A stretch of DNA of 64,000 nt from Lentisphaerota bacterium. GTDB lineage: Bacteria; Verrucomicrobiota; Lentisphaeria; Victivallales; Victivallaceae. The number at the start of each line of letters is the position of its first letter. Position 1 is the first letter of the stretch. The notes below the pieces were generated by a model. It searched no databases. It was not told the origin of the DNA and saw only the letters and a list, made by a program, of their open reading frames with translations. This document shows positions 8,929 to 16,928 of this stretch, in pieces. The stretch lies in NCBI GenBank assembly GCA_017134815.1, contig CP071032.1:3134721-3198720 (forward strand), written 5' to 3'. Made by a program: the position numbers and the translations under genes.

Positions 8929-9921
8929 TTATGAAGATTCTCTTAAAACCAGATCACATTCGATATGCTGAGTGGGACAAGGTTCACCATTCATATTTTT
9001 CAAAATCATTTCCACAGCCTGCATCCCGATCATGGACAGTCGCAGGGAAACTGACGACAGGCCCGGAACAAAAAATCGGGACGGCCTGATATCATCAAAG
9101 CCGATTACGGCGATATCTTCAGGTATTTTTATATTATGTGCTTGGGCTGCACTTATAAACCCCATTGCTATAGGGTCATTTGCACAAAGTACACAATCAA
9201 CTTCAGGCATCGATTTTATTACTTTCTGAAATGCATCTGCTCCTGCCCTGAAACCATAACCGCAATGGGTTATGAAAATCTGATCTTCGCTCACTTTGAG
9301 ACCATTAATAAAGCCCTGTTTTTTGGCAGAGTCAAGGTGCCCGCCGATATATGCCGGATGACTGCGGTTGATCTTTCTGAAGTAGTTTCCGGCAAGGCTG
9401 GCTCCATGTTCGTTGTCAAACTGTACTGCATTGTTTTCAATGCCAAGCAAATGTCCGATTATTACATAAGGAACGGCTGCCGATTTTGCCGTTTCAAACA
9501 ACACCTTTGAGCCTTTTGAGCCGGCTACAATAATGACACCGCCAGTACTGCCGCTCAGAATTTTTTGACGGCACAGGTTCAGGGTCTCTTCACTGCAAAA
9601 CTCTGGAAATGGATTTACCTGCAGTGTTTTAGCCACTTTCTGCAGGCGGTTATTAAGGCCGAACATTATTTCGTCAATAAAATAATCAGGTTCCTCACTG
9701 TTAATTACCGGGTAAAAAAAGCCGATTGTAGATGTATCCTGTCGGCTCAGGTTTTTGGCATGGACATTGGCGCAATAGCCCAGTTCAGTTGCTTTATTCA
9801 GGATGTATTGCCGGGTTTTTGCGCTGATGCGCCCTCTGGTATTGAAGGCGCGGGAAACCGTTGCTGTAGATACTCCCAGCTTTCCGGCAAATTCTTTGAT
9901 TGTGATTTTTCTTTGTGACAT
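8929..9921 (-). CDS. LacI-family transcriptional regulator of the amino-sugar locus
   Basis: 330 residues: N-terminal LacI helix-turn-helix (ITIKEFAGKLGVSTATVSRAF, about 6-26) with its hinge near 50-60, then a periplasmic-binding-protein-like effector domain (TIGFFYPVIN from about 65; IAVIGFDDIRPSRF near 280). It lies upstream of the nucleotidyltransferase on the same strand and divergent from the ROK-nagA transcript. A perfect LacI-type palindrome sits between its own probable -10 and its start codon, and a second lies before the opposite promoter. Autoregulation plus control of both arms is therefore the likely arrangement. The inducer is probably a phosphorylated or free amino sugar; this is inferred from the neighbours. 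The ATG at 9921 has no clear Shine-Dalgarno. Confidence 0.93.
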   Translation of the reverse strand: MSQRKITIKEFAGKLGVSTATVSRAFNTRGRISAKTRQYILNKATELGYCANVHAKNLSRQDTSTIGFFYPVINSEEPDYFIDEIMFGLNNRLQKVAKTLQVNPFPEFCSEETLNLCRQKILSGSTGGVIIVAGSKGSKVLFETAKSAAVPYVIIGHLLGIENNAVQFDNEHGASLAGNYFRKINRSHPAYIGGHLDSAKKQGFINGLKVSEDQIFITHCGYGFRAGADAFQKVIKSMPEVDCVLCANDPIAMGFISAAQAHNIKIPEDIAVIGFDDIRPSRFFVPGLSSVSLRLSMIGMQAVEMILKNMNGEPCPTQHIECDLVLRESS

Positions 9922-9937
9922 AAATTAAAATGTAATC

Positions 9938-9957
9938 TTGCGTAAACGTTTACGCAA
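9938..9957. promoter_or_regulatory. LacI-family operator O1 (perfect palindrome)
   Basis: TTGCGTAAACGTTTACGCAA is a perfect 20-bp inverted repeat with the central CG typical of LacI/GalR-family operators. It lies directly downstream of the inferred -10 of the lacI promoter, across the expected transcription start. Confidence 0.88.
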
Positions 9958-9960
9958 TAT

Positions 9961-9989
9961 ATTTTAAACTGTTTTCAACAAAAAATCAA
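9961..9989 (-). promoter_or_regulatory. Candidate promoter for the lacI/minus-strand arm
   Basis: On the minus strand TTGATT (plus 9984-9989) is followed after exactly 17 bp by TAAAAT (9961-9966). Operator O1 begins 3 bp beyond the -10, so repressor bound there would block transcription start. Confidence 0.5.
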
Positions 9990-10007
9990 CTAATTATGCA
10001 AAAAAAT

Positions 10008-10023
10008 GCGTAAATGTTTACGC
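10008..10023. promoter_or_regulatory. LacI-family operator O2 (near-perfect palindrome)
   Basis: GCGTAAATGTTTACGC repeats the O1 core with only the two central-pair positions broken. Its centre is 68 bp from that of O1, and it ends 4 bp before the -35 of the plus-strand promoter, a geometry that would allow looping between two repressor-bound sites. Confidence 0.8.
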
Positions 10024-10027
10024 TGGA

Positions 10028-10056
10028 TTGGAAATTTTCAGGAATACTATTATATT
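10028..10056 (+). promoter_or_regulatory. Candidate promoter for the ROK-nagA arm
   Basis: TTGGAA (10028-10033), 17-bp spacer, TATATT (10051-10056). It lies just downstream of operator O2 and gives a leader of roughly 100 nt before the ROK start. Confidence 0.55.
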
Positions 10057-10160
10057 GTACCTGTAATGGATATTTATAGAGCCGCGGTATTTTTTTAGGC
10101 TTTTTACTAAAGCAGTTTAATATTAAATCGAAATATAAGAATATAACTTAATCAGGAGGC

Positions 10161-11558
10161 ATGATGTTGTTACAAATTAAATCGATGTTTAAACCGGAAC
10201 TGGATCCCGGATTTGTGCCGGCTGTATTATGGAATCGTGAATACAGGCGGCAAGTTAAAGCCTCCGGAATGGGACAGCCTCTTGTGATTGCACTCGAACG
10301 CAGTAATGGCACAGTTTCCACACTCAAGACGGAAGTATTTCCACATGATGTTATTCACCGTAAGTTGAACATTAAATATGTAGAACGAATGATCAAGTTT
10401 CTGCTTTGGGTGAAAGGTGGATACCGGGTTACTGTTGCCGGAAATAAAGATATTGCTGAAGAGATTCGGGAGATTTATTCTGAAAATGGCGCTCGGGCTT
10501 TTGATTTCCACATTATGGGCCGGCAGATTTACGGCCACAAGTTTGAAGTTGTTTCCTGTCCTCTGGAAAACGCTCCGAAGTCGCATGAGATCCAGGTCAG
10601 GCTTGGCGGCAATATGAATGGTTGCCGCATAGGTTTTGATCTTGGAGGTTCTGACCGTAAATGTGCTGCTGTAATTGACGGAAAAGTTGTGCATACTGAA
10701 GAGATTGAATGGGATCCTTATTTTGAGAGGGATCCTGAATATCACAAACAGGGTATTCGTGACTCTTTGAGGCGGGCTGCCGAGAAACTGCCTCGGGTTG
10801 ACGCCATAGGCGGCAGTGCGGCCGGCGTGTATGTTGATAATCAACCTCGTATTGCTTCACTTTTCCGTGGTGTATGTCAGGAGGACTGGCAGAAACATGT
10901 AATTCCGATATTTGACAATATCCAGAAAGAGTATAATGTGCCTTTAGTAGTAGCGAATGATGGAGATGTGACTGCTCTGGCCGGGGCTGTTTCGATGGAA
11001 TCAAACGGGGTACTTGGTGTGGCGATGGGAACCAGCGAGGCTGTTGGGTATGTGAACCTTGACGGCAATATAACCGACTGGCTCAATGAGCTGGCCTTTG
11101 TTCCGGTTGATTACCGTGACGATGGTCCGGCTGATGAATGGTCCGGCGATTTTGGCTGCGGGGTTCAATTCTTTTCCCAGCAGGGTGTGGCCCGTCTGGC
11201 TCCTCTGGCTGGAATCGAGTTTCCAGAGGAAATGCCGTTTCCGGAGCGACTGGTTGCAGTTCAGCAGCTGATGGCTGAGGGCGATGAAAGGGCTGCCGCG
11301 ATTTATCGTACTATAGGTGTCTGTTTCGGGTATGCAGTTGCCACCTACGCGCAGGCATACGATATTCGTTTGCTGCTGATTCTCGGAAGGGTTACTTCCG
11401 GAAAAGGTGGTGAGATTATTCTGGAAAAAGCCGAGGAAGTACTGAGAGAAGAATTTCCGGAACTGGCAGAGCATGTGTGTTTCCGCACTCCGGACGAAAA
11501 GTTTAAACGACATGGTCAGGCGGTAATAGCGGCCAGTCTGCCCAGTCTTGAAAATTGA
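10161..11558 (+). CDS. ROK-family protein with ~150-residue N-terminal extension
   Basis: 465 residues. The ROK ATPase fold starts near residue 155: IGFDLGGSDRK (157-167) is the phosphate-binding loop and VANDGDVTALAGA (about 264-276) carries the usual catalytic Asp. The classic ROK zinc motif CxCGxxGCxE is not present; DFGCGVQFFSQQG stands in the corresponding region. Residues 1-150 have no helix-turn-helix that I recognise and no known domain. Co-transcription with nagA (11-nt gap) points to sugar kinase function, perhaps GlcNAc phosphorylation, but the altered loop leaves a non-kinase or sensor role open. AGGAGG ends 1 nt before the first ATG (10161) and 4 nt before the second (10164), so the second ATG or the TTG at 10167 may be used. 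Confidence 0.82.
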   Translation: MMLLQIKSMFKPELDPGFVPAVLWNREYRRQVKASGMGQPLVIALERSNGTVSTLKTEVFPHDVIHRKLNIKYVERMIKFLLWVKGGYRVTVAGNKDIAEEIREIYSENGARAFDFHIMGRQIYGHKFEVVSCPLENAPKSHEIQVRLGGNMNGCRIGFDLGGSDRKCAAVIDGKVVHTEEIEWDPYFERDPEYHKQGIRDSLRRAAEKLPRVDAIGGSAAGVYVDNQPRIASLFRGVCQEDWQKHVIPIFDNIQKEYNVPLVVANDGDVTALAGAVSMESNGVLGVAMGTSEAVGYVNLDGNITDWLNELAFVPVDYRDDGPADEWSGDFGCGVQFFSQQGVARLAPLAGIEFPEEMPFPERLVAVQQLMAEGDERAAAIYRTIGVCFGYAVATYAQAYDIRLLLILGRVTSGKGGEIILEKAEEVLREEFPELAEHVCFRTPDEKFKRHGQAVIAASLPSLEN

Positions 11559-11569
11559 ACAGGTAGCTT

Positions 11570-12715
11570 ATGTCAACATTAATTAAAAACTGTCATATAG
11601 TATCTCCGGACCTAGAAATTGCAGGCGGGGCAGTATTACTTGATGGTCAACTGATCTCTGCGGTTTTTGCTGTTGGCGACAAGTTGCCTGAAGCCGATGA
11701 AATTATTGATGCCGGCAGCCTGAAACTGGTACCCGGTTTTATCGATGTGCATTGTCATGGACGCTCCGGCTTTGATTTTACTGACGCTGATGATGAAGGG
11801 ATGCGGACCATTGCGGTGGACAAACTGAGGGAAGGGGTGACAACTCTGCTGCCGACAACTCTGACCCTGCCTGAGGAGGACCTTGCCGCAGCGCTGAAGA
11901 CTGCGAAGCATTATGTCGAGTCAGGAACCAAGGGCTGTAAAGTTCCCGGAGTTCATCTGGAAGGTCCTTATATAAACTGTAACTGTCTTGGTGCCCAGAA
12001 CCCGGATTATGTCAGAAAGCCGGATATCGAAGAAGTTAAAAGATTGAATGCTGTTTTTCCAGTATTGAAAGTTTCATATGCTGTCGAGGAAGATGACAGC
12101 GGCGTGTTTGCTGCCCGCCTTCTGGCTGAAGGGATAACCCCGTCCTGTGTTCACAGCCAGAGCAGTTATGCAGAATTTGCTGAGGCCAGGCGGCACGGAC
12201 TGTGCAATTTAAGTCATTTCTGCAATCAGATGACTCCGCTGCATCACCGGGACATTGGCCTGGTAGGAGCTGGTTTGCTGCATGATGAGGTTTTTATTGA
12301 ATTTATTTGTGACAAGCTCCACATTTGCCCTGAAATGATCAAGCTGGTTTTTAAAGTAAAGAATTCCAGTACAATTCAGCTCATAACTGACGCCATGCGT
12401 GCTGCCGGTATGCCGGAGGGCAAGTATGACCTCGGCGGCTTGGAGGTTGTAGTTAAAGATAATGCGGCCAGGCTGAAATCAAACGGTGCGCTTGCCGGCA
12501 GTACATTGCTGCTGAATGAAGCTTTACGCAATGTTAAAGAGATAACCGGTCTGCCTTTGACTGAGCTGATAAAGGCGACTTCCTGGAATCAGGCTTGTTC
12601 GCTAGGACTGTCCGGACTTGGGAAGATTGAGCCAGGATTTTATGCTGATCTGGTACTGCTTGATGACGCATTCAAACCGGTAAAAGTTTTTGTTGATGGA
12701 GAACAGCGGCTGTAA
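11570..12715 (+). CDS. nagA: N-acetylglucosamine-6-phosphate deacetylase
   Basis: Removes acetate from GlcNAc-6-P, supplying NagB. The 381-residue amidohydrolase has GFIDVHCHG (56-64, metal-binding His61/His63), VHLEGPY (128-134, metal-ligand Glu131), His195 and His216 in the regions PSCVHSQSS and LSHFCNQMTPLHHRD, and LITDAM with catalytic Asp274. It follows the ROK gene by 11 nt in one transcript and ends at a strong terminator. Together with NagB it makes a complete GlcNAc-6-P to Fru-6-P route inside the locus. Confidence 0.95.
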   Translation: MSTLIKNCHIVSPDLEIAGGAVLLDGQLISAVFAVGDKLPEADEIIDAGSLKLVPGFIDVHCHGRSGFDFTDADDEGMRTIAVDKLREGVTTLLPTTLTLPEEDLAAALKTAKHYVESGTKGCKVPGVHLEGPYINCNCLGAQNPDYVRKPDIEEVKRLNAVFPVLKVSYAVEEDDSGVFAARLLAEGITPSCVHSQSSYAEFAEARRHGLCNLSHFCNQMTPLHHRDIGLVGAGLLHDEVFIEFICDKLHICPEMIKLVFKVKNSSTIQLITDAMRAAGMPEGKYDLGGLEVVVKDNAARLKSNGALAGSTLLLNEALRNVKEITGLPLTELIKATSWNQACSLGLSGLGKIEPGFYADLVLLDDAFKPVKVFVDGEQRL

Positions 12716-12761
12716 GCCGGTTTTTTACAGGGTTCGAGAGCGGCGTGAGCCGCTCATTTTT
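12707..12761 (+). terminator. Rho-independent terminator(s) after nagA
   Basis: The main hairpin is GAGCGGC (12738-12744) / GCCGCTC (12749-12755) with a GTGA loop and a following T-run to 12761. A smaller CGGCT/AGCCG hairpin overlapping the nagA stop (12707-12719) is followed by GTTTTTT and may be a first, tandem terminator. Confidence 0.8.
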
Positions 12762-13000
12762 ATGCTGTCCAGCTTTTATTGCTTGAAAACAGCTTAAGTT
12801 TTAAATTGTTTTTTCTGCTTATTATATTTGCTTCATTAGAAAATGCTGCCGTGATGTAAATAGCTATTTGTCATATGCTTTTATTTAATATTAAGTACAT
12901 AACTGCATAAATTCATTTGAAATTTTTAAGGCAAATGTTTTATTATAAGCAGGGATTAAAGTGCGTTTGTTATTATGTTTAACAACTCTAGGAGGAGATA

Positions 13001-13879
13001 ATGAGCACTTCTTTATTCACAAAGCTGGTGGCGGTTTCTGCCATGATGGCAGCAGTTAGCGGTTTCGCAGCAGAAAAAAACATGGTGCAAAACGGTTACG
13101 CGGCAGATGCCATGTCCGGAAATCGCTGGAAATGCAGCAAAAGACTTGTTTTCAATCCGGTTGACAAGTGTAAAGGTTTATCCAGTTTTCAAGCCAATGA
13201 GAAATACACGCTGGCCATTTCCCCGAATTTTATGAAAGTGGAAGACGTTACGAACTATCGTCTGTCCGGCTGGTTTAAATCAGCAGGCAAGGGACCGGCA
13301 GTGCTTTACTTCGGTTTGATCATGTACGACAGGGATTTCAAAGAAATAAAGCGTAAAGAAGTTACGGTTGTGCAGGACACCGAAACCAAACTGGTTGCAG
13401 ATGCGAAATTTGGTGATATCAAGCTGATGCTTTTCAATTGTGATAAGTGGGTTATGTCTGAACGCATGATAAACCAGAATCGCTTGCTGGTGGCCTTTGA
13501 TATTAAGAAAAATTTTACAGATTTACCGAACCGCAACCTGGGAGGACCGATCGCCAAGTTTGAGAAAAAGGGCAAGCTGTATGAAGTCACTTTGAAAAGA
13601 CCCTTGCAGAAAACTTTTAACTCCGGGACTATGGTACGCCAGCAGCTGAACTATGGTGGATACCAGTATTGTGCGGCATTGGAGAAAAATATTTCTGATG
13701 ACTGGGAGGAAATTACTGCTGACATTAAAGGTATCGCTCAGAAGGGGGCACCTGACAATATGTTCTGGCCCGGGACTAAATATGTAAAAGTTGTTATTCT
13801 GGCAAACTACAGTATGAACAAGGATGCTAAAACTTTGTTTACCGGTATTTCTTTTATGGCAGCCCCGGAAAAGAAATAA
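13001..13879 (+). CDS. Secreted protein of unknown function
   Basis: 292 residues with a clear signal peptide: MSTSLFTK, hydrophobic run LVAVSAMMAAVSG, cleavage near GFA-AEKN. The mature part is predicted beta-rich, with segments such as YRLSGWFKSAGKGPAVLYFG and a late WEEITADIKGIAQKG, which recalls the jelly-roll carbohydrate-binding modules attached to secreted glycosidases. I see no catalytic motif, lipobox or anchor. AGGAGG 6 nt before the ATG gives a strong start. It follows the amino-sugar arm after a terminator and about 285 bp, and has its own downstream terminator, so it is monocistronic. A glycan-binding role is only a guess. Confidence 0.72.
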   Translation: MSTSLFTKLVAVSAMMAAVSGFAAEKNMVQNGYAADAMSGNRWKCSKRLVFNPVDKCKGLSSFQANEKYTLAISPNFMKVEDVTNYRLSGWFKSAGKGPAVLYFGLIMYDRDFKEIKRKEVTVVQDTETKLVADAKFGDIKLMLFNCDKWVMSERMINQNRLLVAFDIKKNFTDLPNRNLGGPIAKFEKKGKLYEVTLKRPLQKTFNSGTMVRQQLNYGGYQYCAALEKNISDDWEEITADIKGIAQKGAPDNMFWPGTKYVKVVILANYSMNKDAKTLFTGISFMAAPEKK

Positions 13880-13903
13880 TTTAATTACTTTGAAAGCTTT
13901 TAG

Positions 13904-13938
13904 AAACTCGCCGTTCGTAAAACAAACGGCGAGTTTTT
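13904..13938 (+). terminator. Rho-independent terminator
   Basis: A 12-bp perfect stem, AAACTCGCCGTT (13904-13915) with AACGGCGAGTTT (13925-13936), and a T-run. It ends the secreted-protein transcript; the minus side lacks a T-run, so it probably acts on the plus strand only. Confidence 0.9.
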
Positions 13939-13976
13939 AATTTCAATCCATGCCATTCAGTTCGCCACACCGGATT

Positions 13977-14780
13977 TTATTTGAGCTTCAGGACATCCTG
14001 CATATTATACAGTCCCGGAGCGGCTGAACTAAGGAAACGAACCGCTCGAAGAGCGCCTTTTGCAAACGTATCACGGCTTGAAGCCTTATGAGTAAGTTCA
14101 ACCCGCTCTCCGCCGGTGGCAAAAATAACCGTGTGATCACCCACTACGTCACCGCCGCGGACCGCATGCATTCCGACTTCATTCCTGGTGCGGGCTCCGA
14201 CTATGCCTTCGCGGCCATGAACCACAGCCTTATCATAATCCAGTCCACGGCCTTCACAGACGGCCTCTCCAAGCGTGACTGCAGTACCGCTTGGTGCGTC
14301 TTTTTTCTGATTATGGTGCATCTCAACTATTTCAATGTCATAATCTTCACCAAGAATACCGGCAACTTCCCGGCACAGATGGAACAGCAAATTTACGCCG
14401 ACACTCATATTTGAAGCCAGAACAATCCGACCGCCTTTGCCAGCCAGTACTTCAAGTTCAGCACGCTGTTCTTTTGAAAGCGCAGTGGTGCCGATTACTA
14501 CTGCAGCGCCGTTGCCAATCGCGGTTTCAGCTGTGGCGGATACGTTGCCGGTACTGAAATCAATAACTGCATCTGCGTTTTCAACAGCGGCAGCGACATT
14601 ATCGGTAATAGCTACACCGACTTCGCCGACTCCGGCTACAGTTCCGGCATCCTGTCCGAGCAGCGGACATGAAGCAACTTCCACTGCCCCGGTTAAAGTC
14701 ATGTCGTCGGCAGCGGTTATATTTGCGGTCAGGCGGCGGCCCATTCTGCCGGCAGCGCCGATTACTGCTACGTTAATCAT
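13977..14780 (-). CDS. dapB: 4-hydroxy-tetrahydrodipicolinate reductase
   Basis: NAD(P)H-dependent reductase of the diaminopimelate/lysine pathway, needed for peptidoglycan precursor synthesis. The 267-residue protein has the Rossmann motif VIGAAGRMGRR (6-16), VIGTTALS in the middle and the family signature EMHHNQKKDAPSGTA (about 152-166), with the catalytic His and Lys and the substrate-binding SGT. CAGGAGA 6 nt before the ATG sets the start. It lies 36 nt downstream of the peptide-binding protein gene on the same strand and may be read from it. Confidence 0.96.
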   Translation of the reverse strand: MINVAVIGAAGRMGRRLTANITAADDMTLTGAVEVASCPLLGQDAGTVAGVGEVGVAITDNVAAAVENADAVIDFSTGNVSATAETAIGNGAAVVIGTTALSKEQRAELEVLAGKGGRIVLASNMSVGVNLLFHLCREVAGILGEDYDIEIVEMHHNQKKDAPSGTAVTLGEAVCEGRGLDYDKAVVHGREGIVGARTRNEVGMHAVRGGDVVGDHTVIFATGGERVELTHKASSRDTFAKGALRAVRFLSSAAPGLYNMQDVLKLK

Positions 14781-14816
14781 TTTTTATCTCCTGAATATTG
14801 TATTGTAAAACTATCA

Positions 14817-16706
14817 TTAAATATTAGGTACCTGCAGCTGTTCCGCCTTCGGGGTCCACAGCAGGGTGGTTGGATAGCCCAGAGGAAACTTCCGCATGTT
14901 TTTATAGCGTTTATTCTGCACCAGCAGGTTGTATGGCGCGATCATAAAAGTGTACGGCTGTTCCTTATGTAGAAGTTGCTGAAACTTATGACAGAGCTCA
15001 ATCCGTTTGTTAACATCAAACGTACGCCTTATTTCTTCAATAAGCCGGTCTGCTTCAGCGTTTTTAAAGCTGATATAATTGCTTGAGTGACTCCGGTCAG
15101 CCTGACTCGAATGCCATACCTGATAAGGATCAGATTCGTAAGGCTGGGTCCAGGCCATGCAGCAGGCGTCAAACTCCTTGTTGTCCAGTCTTTGAATAGC
15201 GATGGACCATTCCATTGTCTGGATATGCATATTGATGCCGGCTTTGGCCAGGTCTTCCTTGATAACCGGCAGCATTTTCTGTTGAGCGGTGCTGTTGGCA
15301 ATCTGCATGAAAGTAAATTCAAACTTCCTGCCGTCTTTTTCCAGAATTCCATCACCGTCTGTGTCTTTCCAGCCGGCTTCTGCCAGCAGTTTTTTAGCCT
15401 TTTCGACATTGAATTCATAGGGCTTTATGGATTTGTCATAATAAGGGCTGTCATAAAAGAACGGTCCGGTAATAATTTTTCCAAGCCCGTAAAAAACGTC
15501 TTTCAGTATTTTTCTGCGGTCAATCAAATGGGTCATTGCCAGCCGGACCCGTCTGTCTTCAAAAAGCGGGTTTTTAAGATTATAACCAATATAGATGAAC
15601 ATCCTTGACAGGAATTTATATTTTTTCAGCCGGCCGTTTTTACCGAATTCCTTGGTGTTGGTGCGATTTACCCATTGTTCAGCGTTCAGGCTGATCCGGT
15701 CGATATTATTTGACATTAAAGCCTGGAACTGGGTATTAGGGTGCTTGATTATTTCAAGAACCCGGTATTTAATCGGCGGCATTATCCCCAGTTTTTTTCC
15801 GAAATATTTCTCATTGCGCACAAAAACAATCCGCCGGTCCTTGTCCCAGCGCAGCAGTTTGTAAGGGCCGCAGCCGACAATCATCCGGTTTCTTTTGTGG
15901 TCAGAATTAAAACGCTTCCCGTCGAAGGGACCTTTGTAGGCATGGTATAGATGCCGGGGCAGCGGATTCAGGCTCAAAGTCAGCTCTTTTGACCTGAAAT
16001 AGCGTTTGCCCCAGTAGACTTTGAATTTATATTTGTTAATGACTTCAAATTTTTTGATATCGTGGTAATAAACCCGGTATGGAGCACAGTTGGTGTCCTT
16101 GTTGTTAATCGCGTCCAGATAGAATTTAAAGTCGTTGGCGGTAACCTCGACATTCTTCCATTCTTTGCCGGTAACAGGATCAGTGAAGTCATGCCACATA
16201 ATGCCTTTGCGCAGGTTGATTGTATAAACCATCTTGTCTTTTGATACACTCCAGCTTTTGGCCATCAGCGGCTGGAATTTTTCCGGGTCTTTGTAGTTGC
16301 GCTCGGCCAGCGCGGAGTTACACAGCTGCCAGCATTCGCTGACTGCGTTGTCATTATTAATGAGAAAGTTCATATTTCCCGCGTCGGCAAGAGAGGCCTG
16401 GATAATGCGGCCGCCGTCCTGAGCTTTTGGATCAAAGAATTCAGCGTTTGCCGCCTGGTCGCCGGATGCTTCGACCTCCGGTTTGCCGCCAGATATCGGC
16501 TGTGTTTTCAATGCGGACAAGTTGGCGGGAATAATCTGCCTGCCAGGAATTTCGTTTATGGATTCTTCCAGGTTGCCAAGCCGCTCAATTATTTTGCGAT
16601 TTGTGCTGTGAACGCGGTCTACGGCGTTTACCATAAGAATGCCGAAAATTATTATGGCAATGACACCGACTGTAAGCATTAAGTTGAGGTACAGGTTCTT
16701 GTTCAT
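14817..16706 (-). CDS. Membrane-anchored ABC-type peptide/solute-binding protein (SBP_bac_5)
   Basis: 629 residues. An N-terminal transmembrane helix (about 6-30, LMLTVGVIAIIIFGILMVNA) with no lipobox and no obvious cleavage site is followed by a short helical linker and then a family 5 extracellular solute-binding domain: KDKMVYTINLRKGIMWHD, GPYKLLRWDKDRRIVF and VRLAMTHLIDRRKIL are typical of OppA/DppA relatives. No permease or ATPase genes are adjacent, so its transport partners are elsewhere, or it acts as a tethered periplasmic receptor. AAAGGG precedes the ATG. It is followed by dapB; that link may be only transcriptional. Confidence 0.88.
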   Translation of the reverse strand: MNKNLYLNLMLTVGVIAIIIFGILMVNAVDRVHSTNRKIIERLGNLEESINEIPGRQIIPANLSALKTQPISGGKPEVEASGDQAANAEFFDPKAQDGGRIIQASLADAGNMNFLINNDNAVSECWQLCNSALAERNYKDPEKFQPLMAKSWSVSKDKMVYTINLRKGIMWHDFTDPVTGKEWKNVEVTANDFKFYLDAINNKDTNCAPYRVYYHDIKKFEVINKYKFKVYWGKRYFRSKELTLSLNPLPRHLYHAYKGPFDGKRFNSDHKRNRMIVGCGPYKLLRWDKDRRIVFVRNEKYFGKKLGIMPPIKYRVLEIIKHPNTQFQALMSNNIDRISLNAEQWVNRTNTKEFGKNGRLKKYKFLSRMFIYIGYNLKNPLFEDRRVRLAMTHLIDRRKILKDVFYGLGKIITGPFFYDSPYYDKSIKPYEFNVEKAKKLLAEAGWKDTDGDGILEKDGRKFEFTFMQIANSTAQQKMLPVIKEDLAKAGINMHIQTMEWSIAIQRLDNKEFDACCMAWTQPYESDPYQVWHSSQADRSHSSNYISFKNAEADRLIEEIRRTFDVNKRIELCHKFQQLLHKEQPYTFMIAPYNLLVQNKRYKNMRKFPLGYPTTLLWTPKAEQLQVPNI

Positions 16707-16928
16707 ATTTCCCTTTCGCTCTTCAGTTGTATATTTTTGTTAATATAGCATACCAAAAGAGTGACTACCAAGCTTGACAGAAATTTTATGAAGTACTTTT
16801 TGTTCTGATCTGCCCGTTTGAAAATGGCCGGTATGATACGGTCGTCCACCTGAAACTGGCAATTACAGCCGGTAGTAAAAGCAGATAAAAAATTGCTGGA
16901 ATTAAAAGTCTTTGAACCAACTCAGCAA

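Noticed and set aside
10227..10844. 205-codon minus-strand frame within the ROK gene
   Set aside because: Antisense shadow; the plus-strand frame has ROK motifs and a ribosome site.
12731..12740. GGTTCGAGA resembling a tRNA T-loop
   Set aside because: It lies inside the nagA terminator region; no acceptor stem, D-arm or anticodon arm can be formed around it.
16707..16928. Possible small gene between the solute-binding protein and the LptF/G gene
   Set aside because: The only frame overlaps the permease end and has neither a start site nor coding character.
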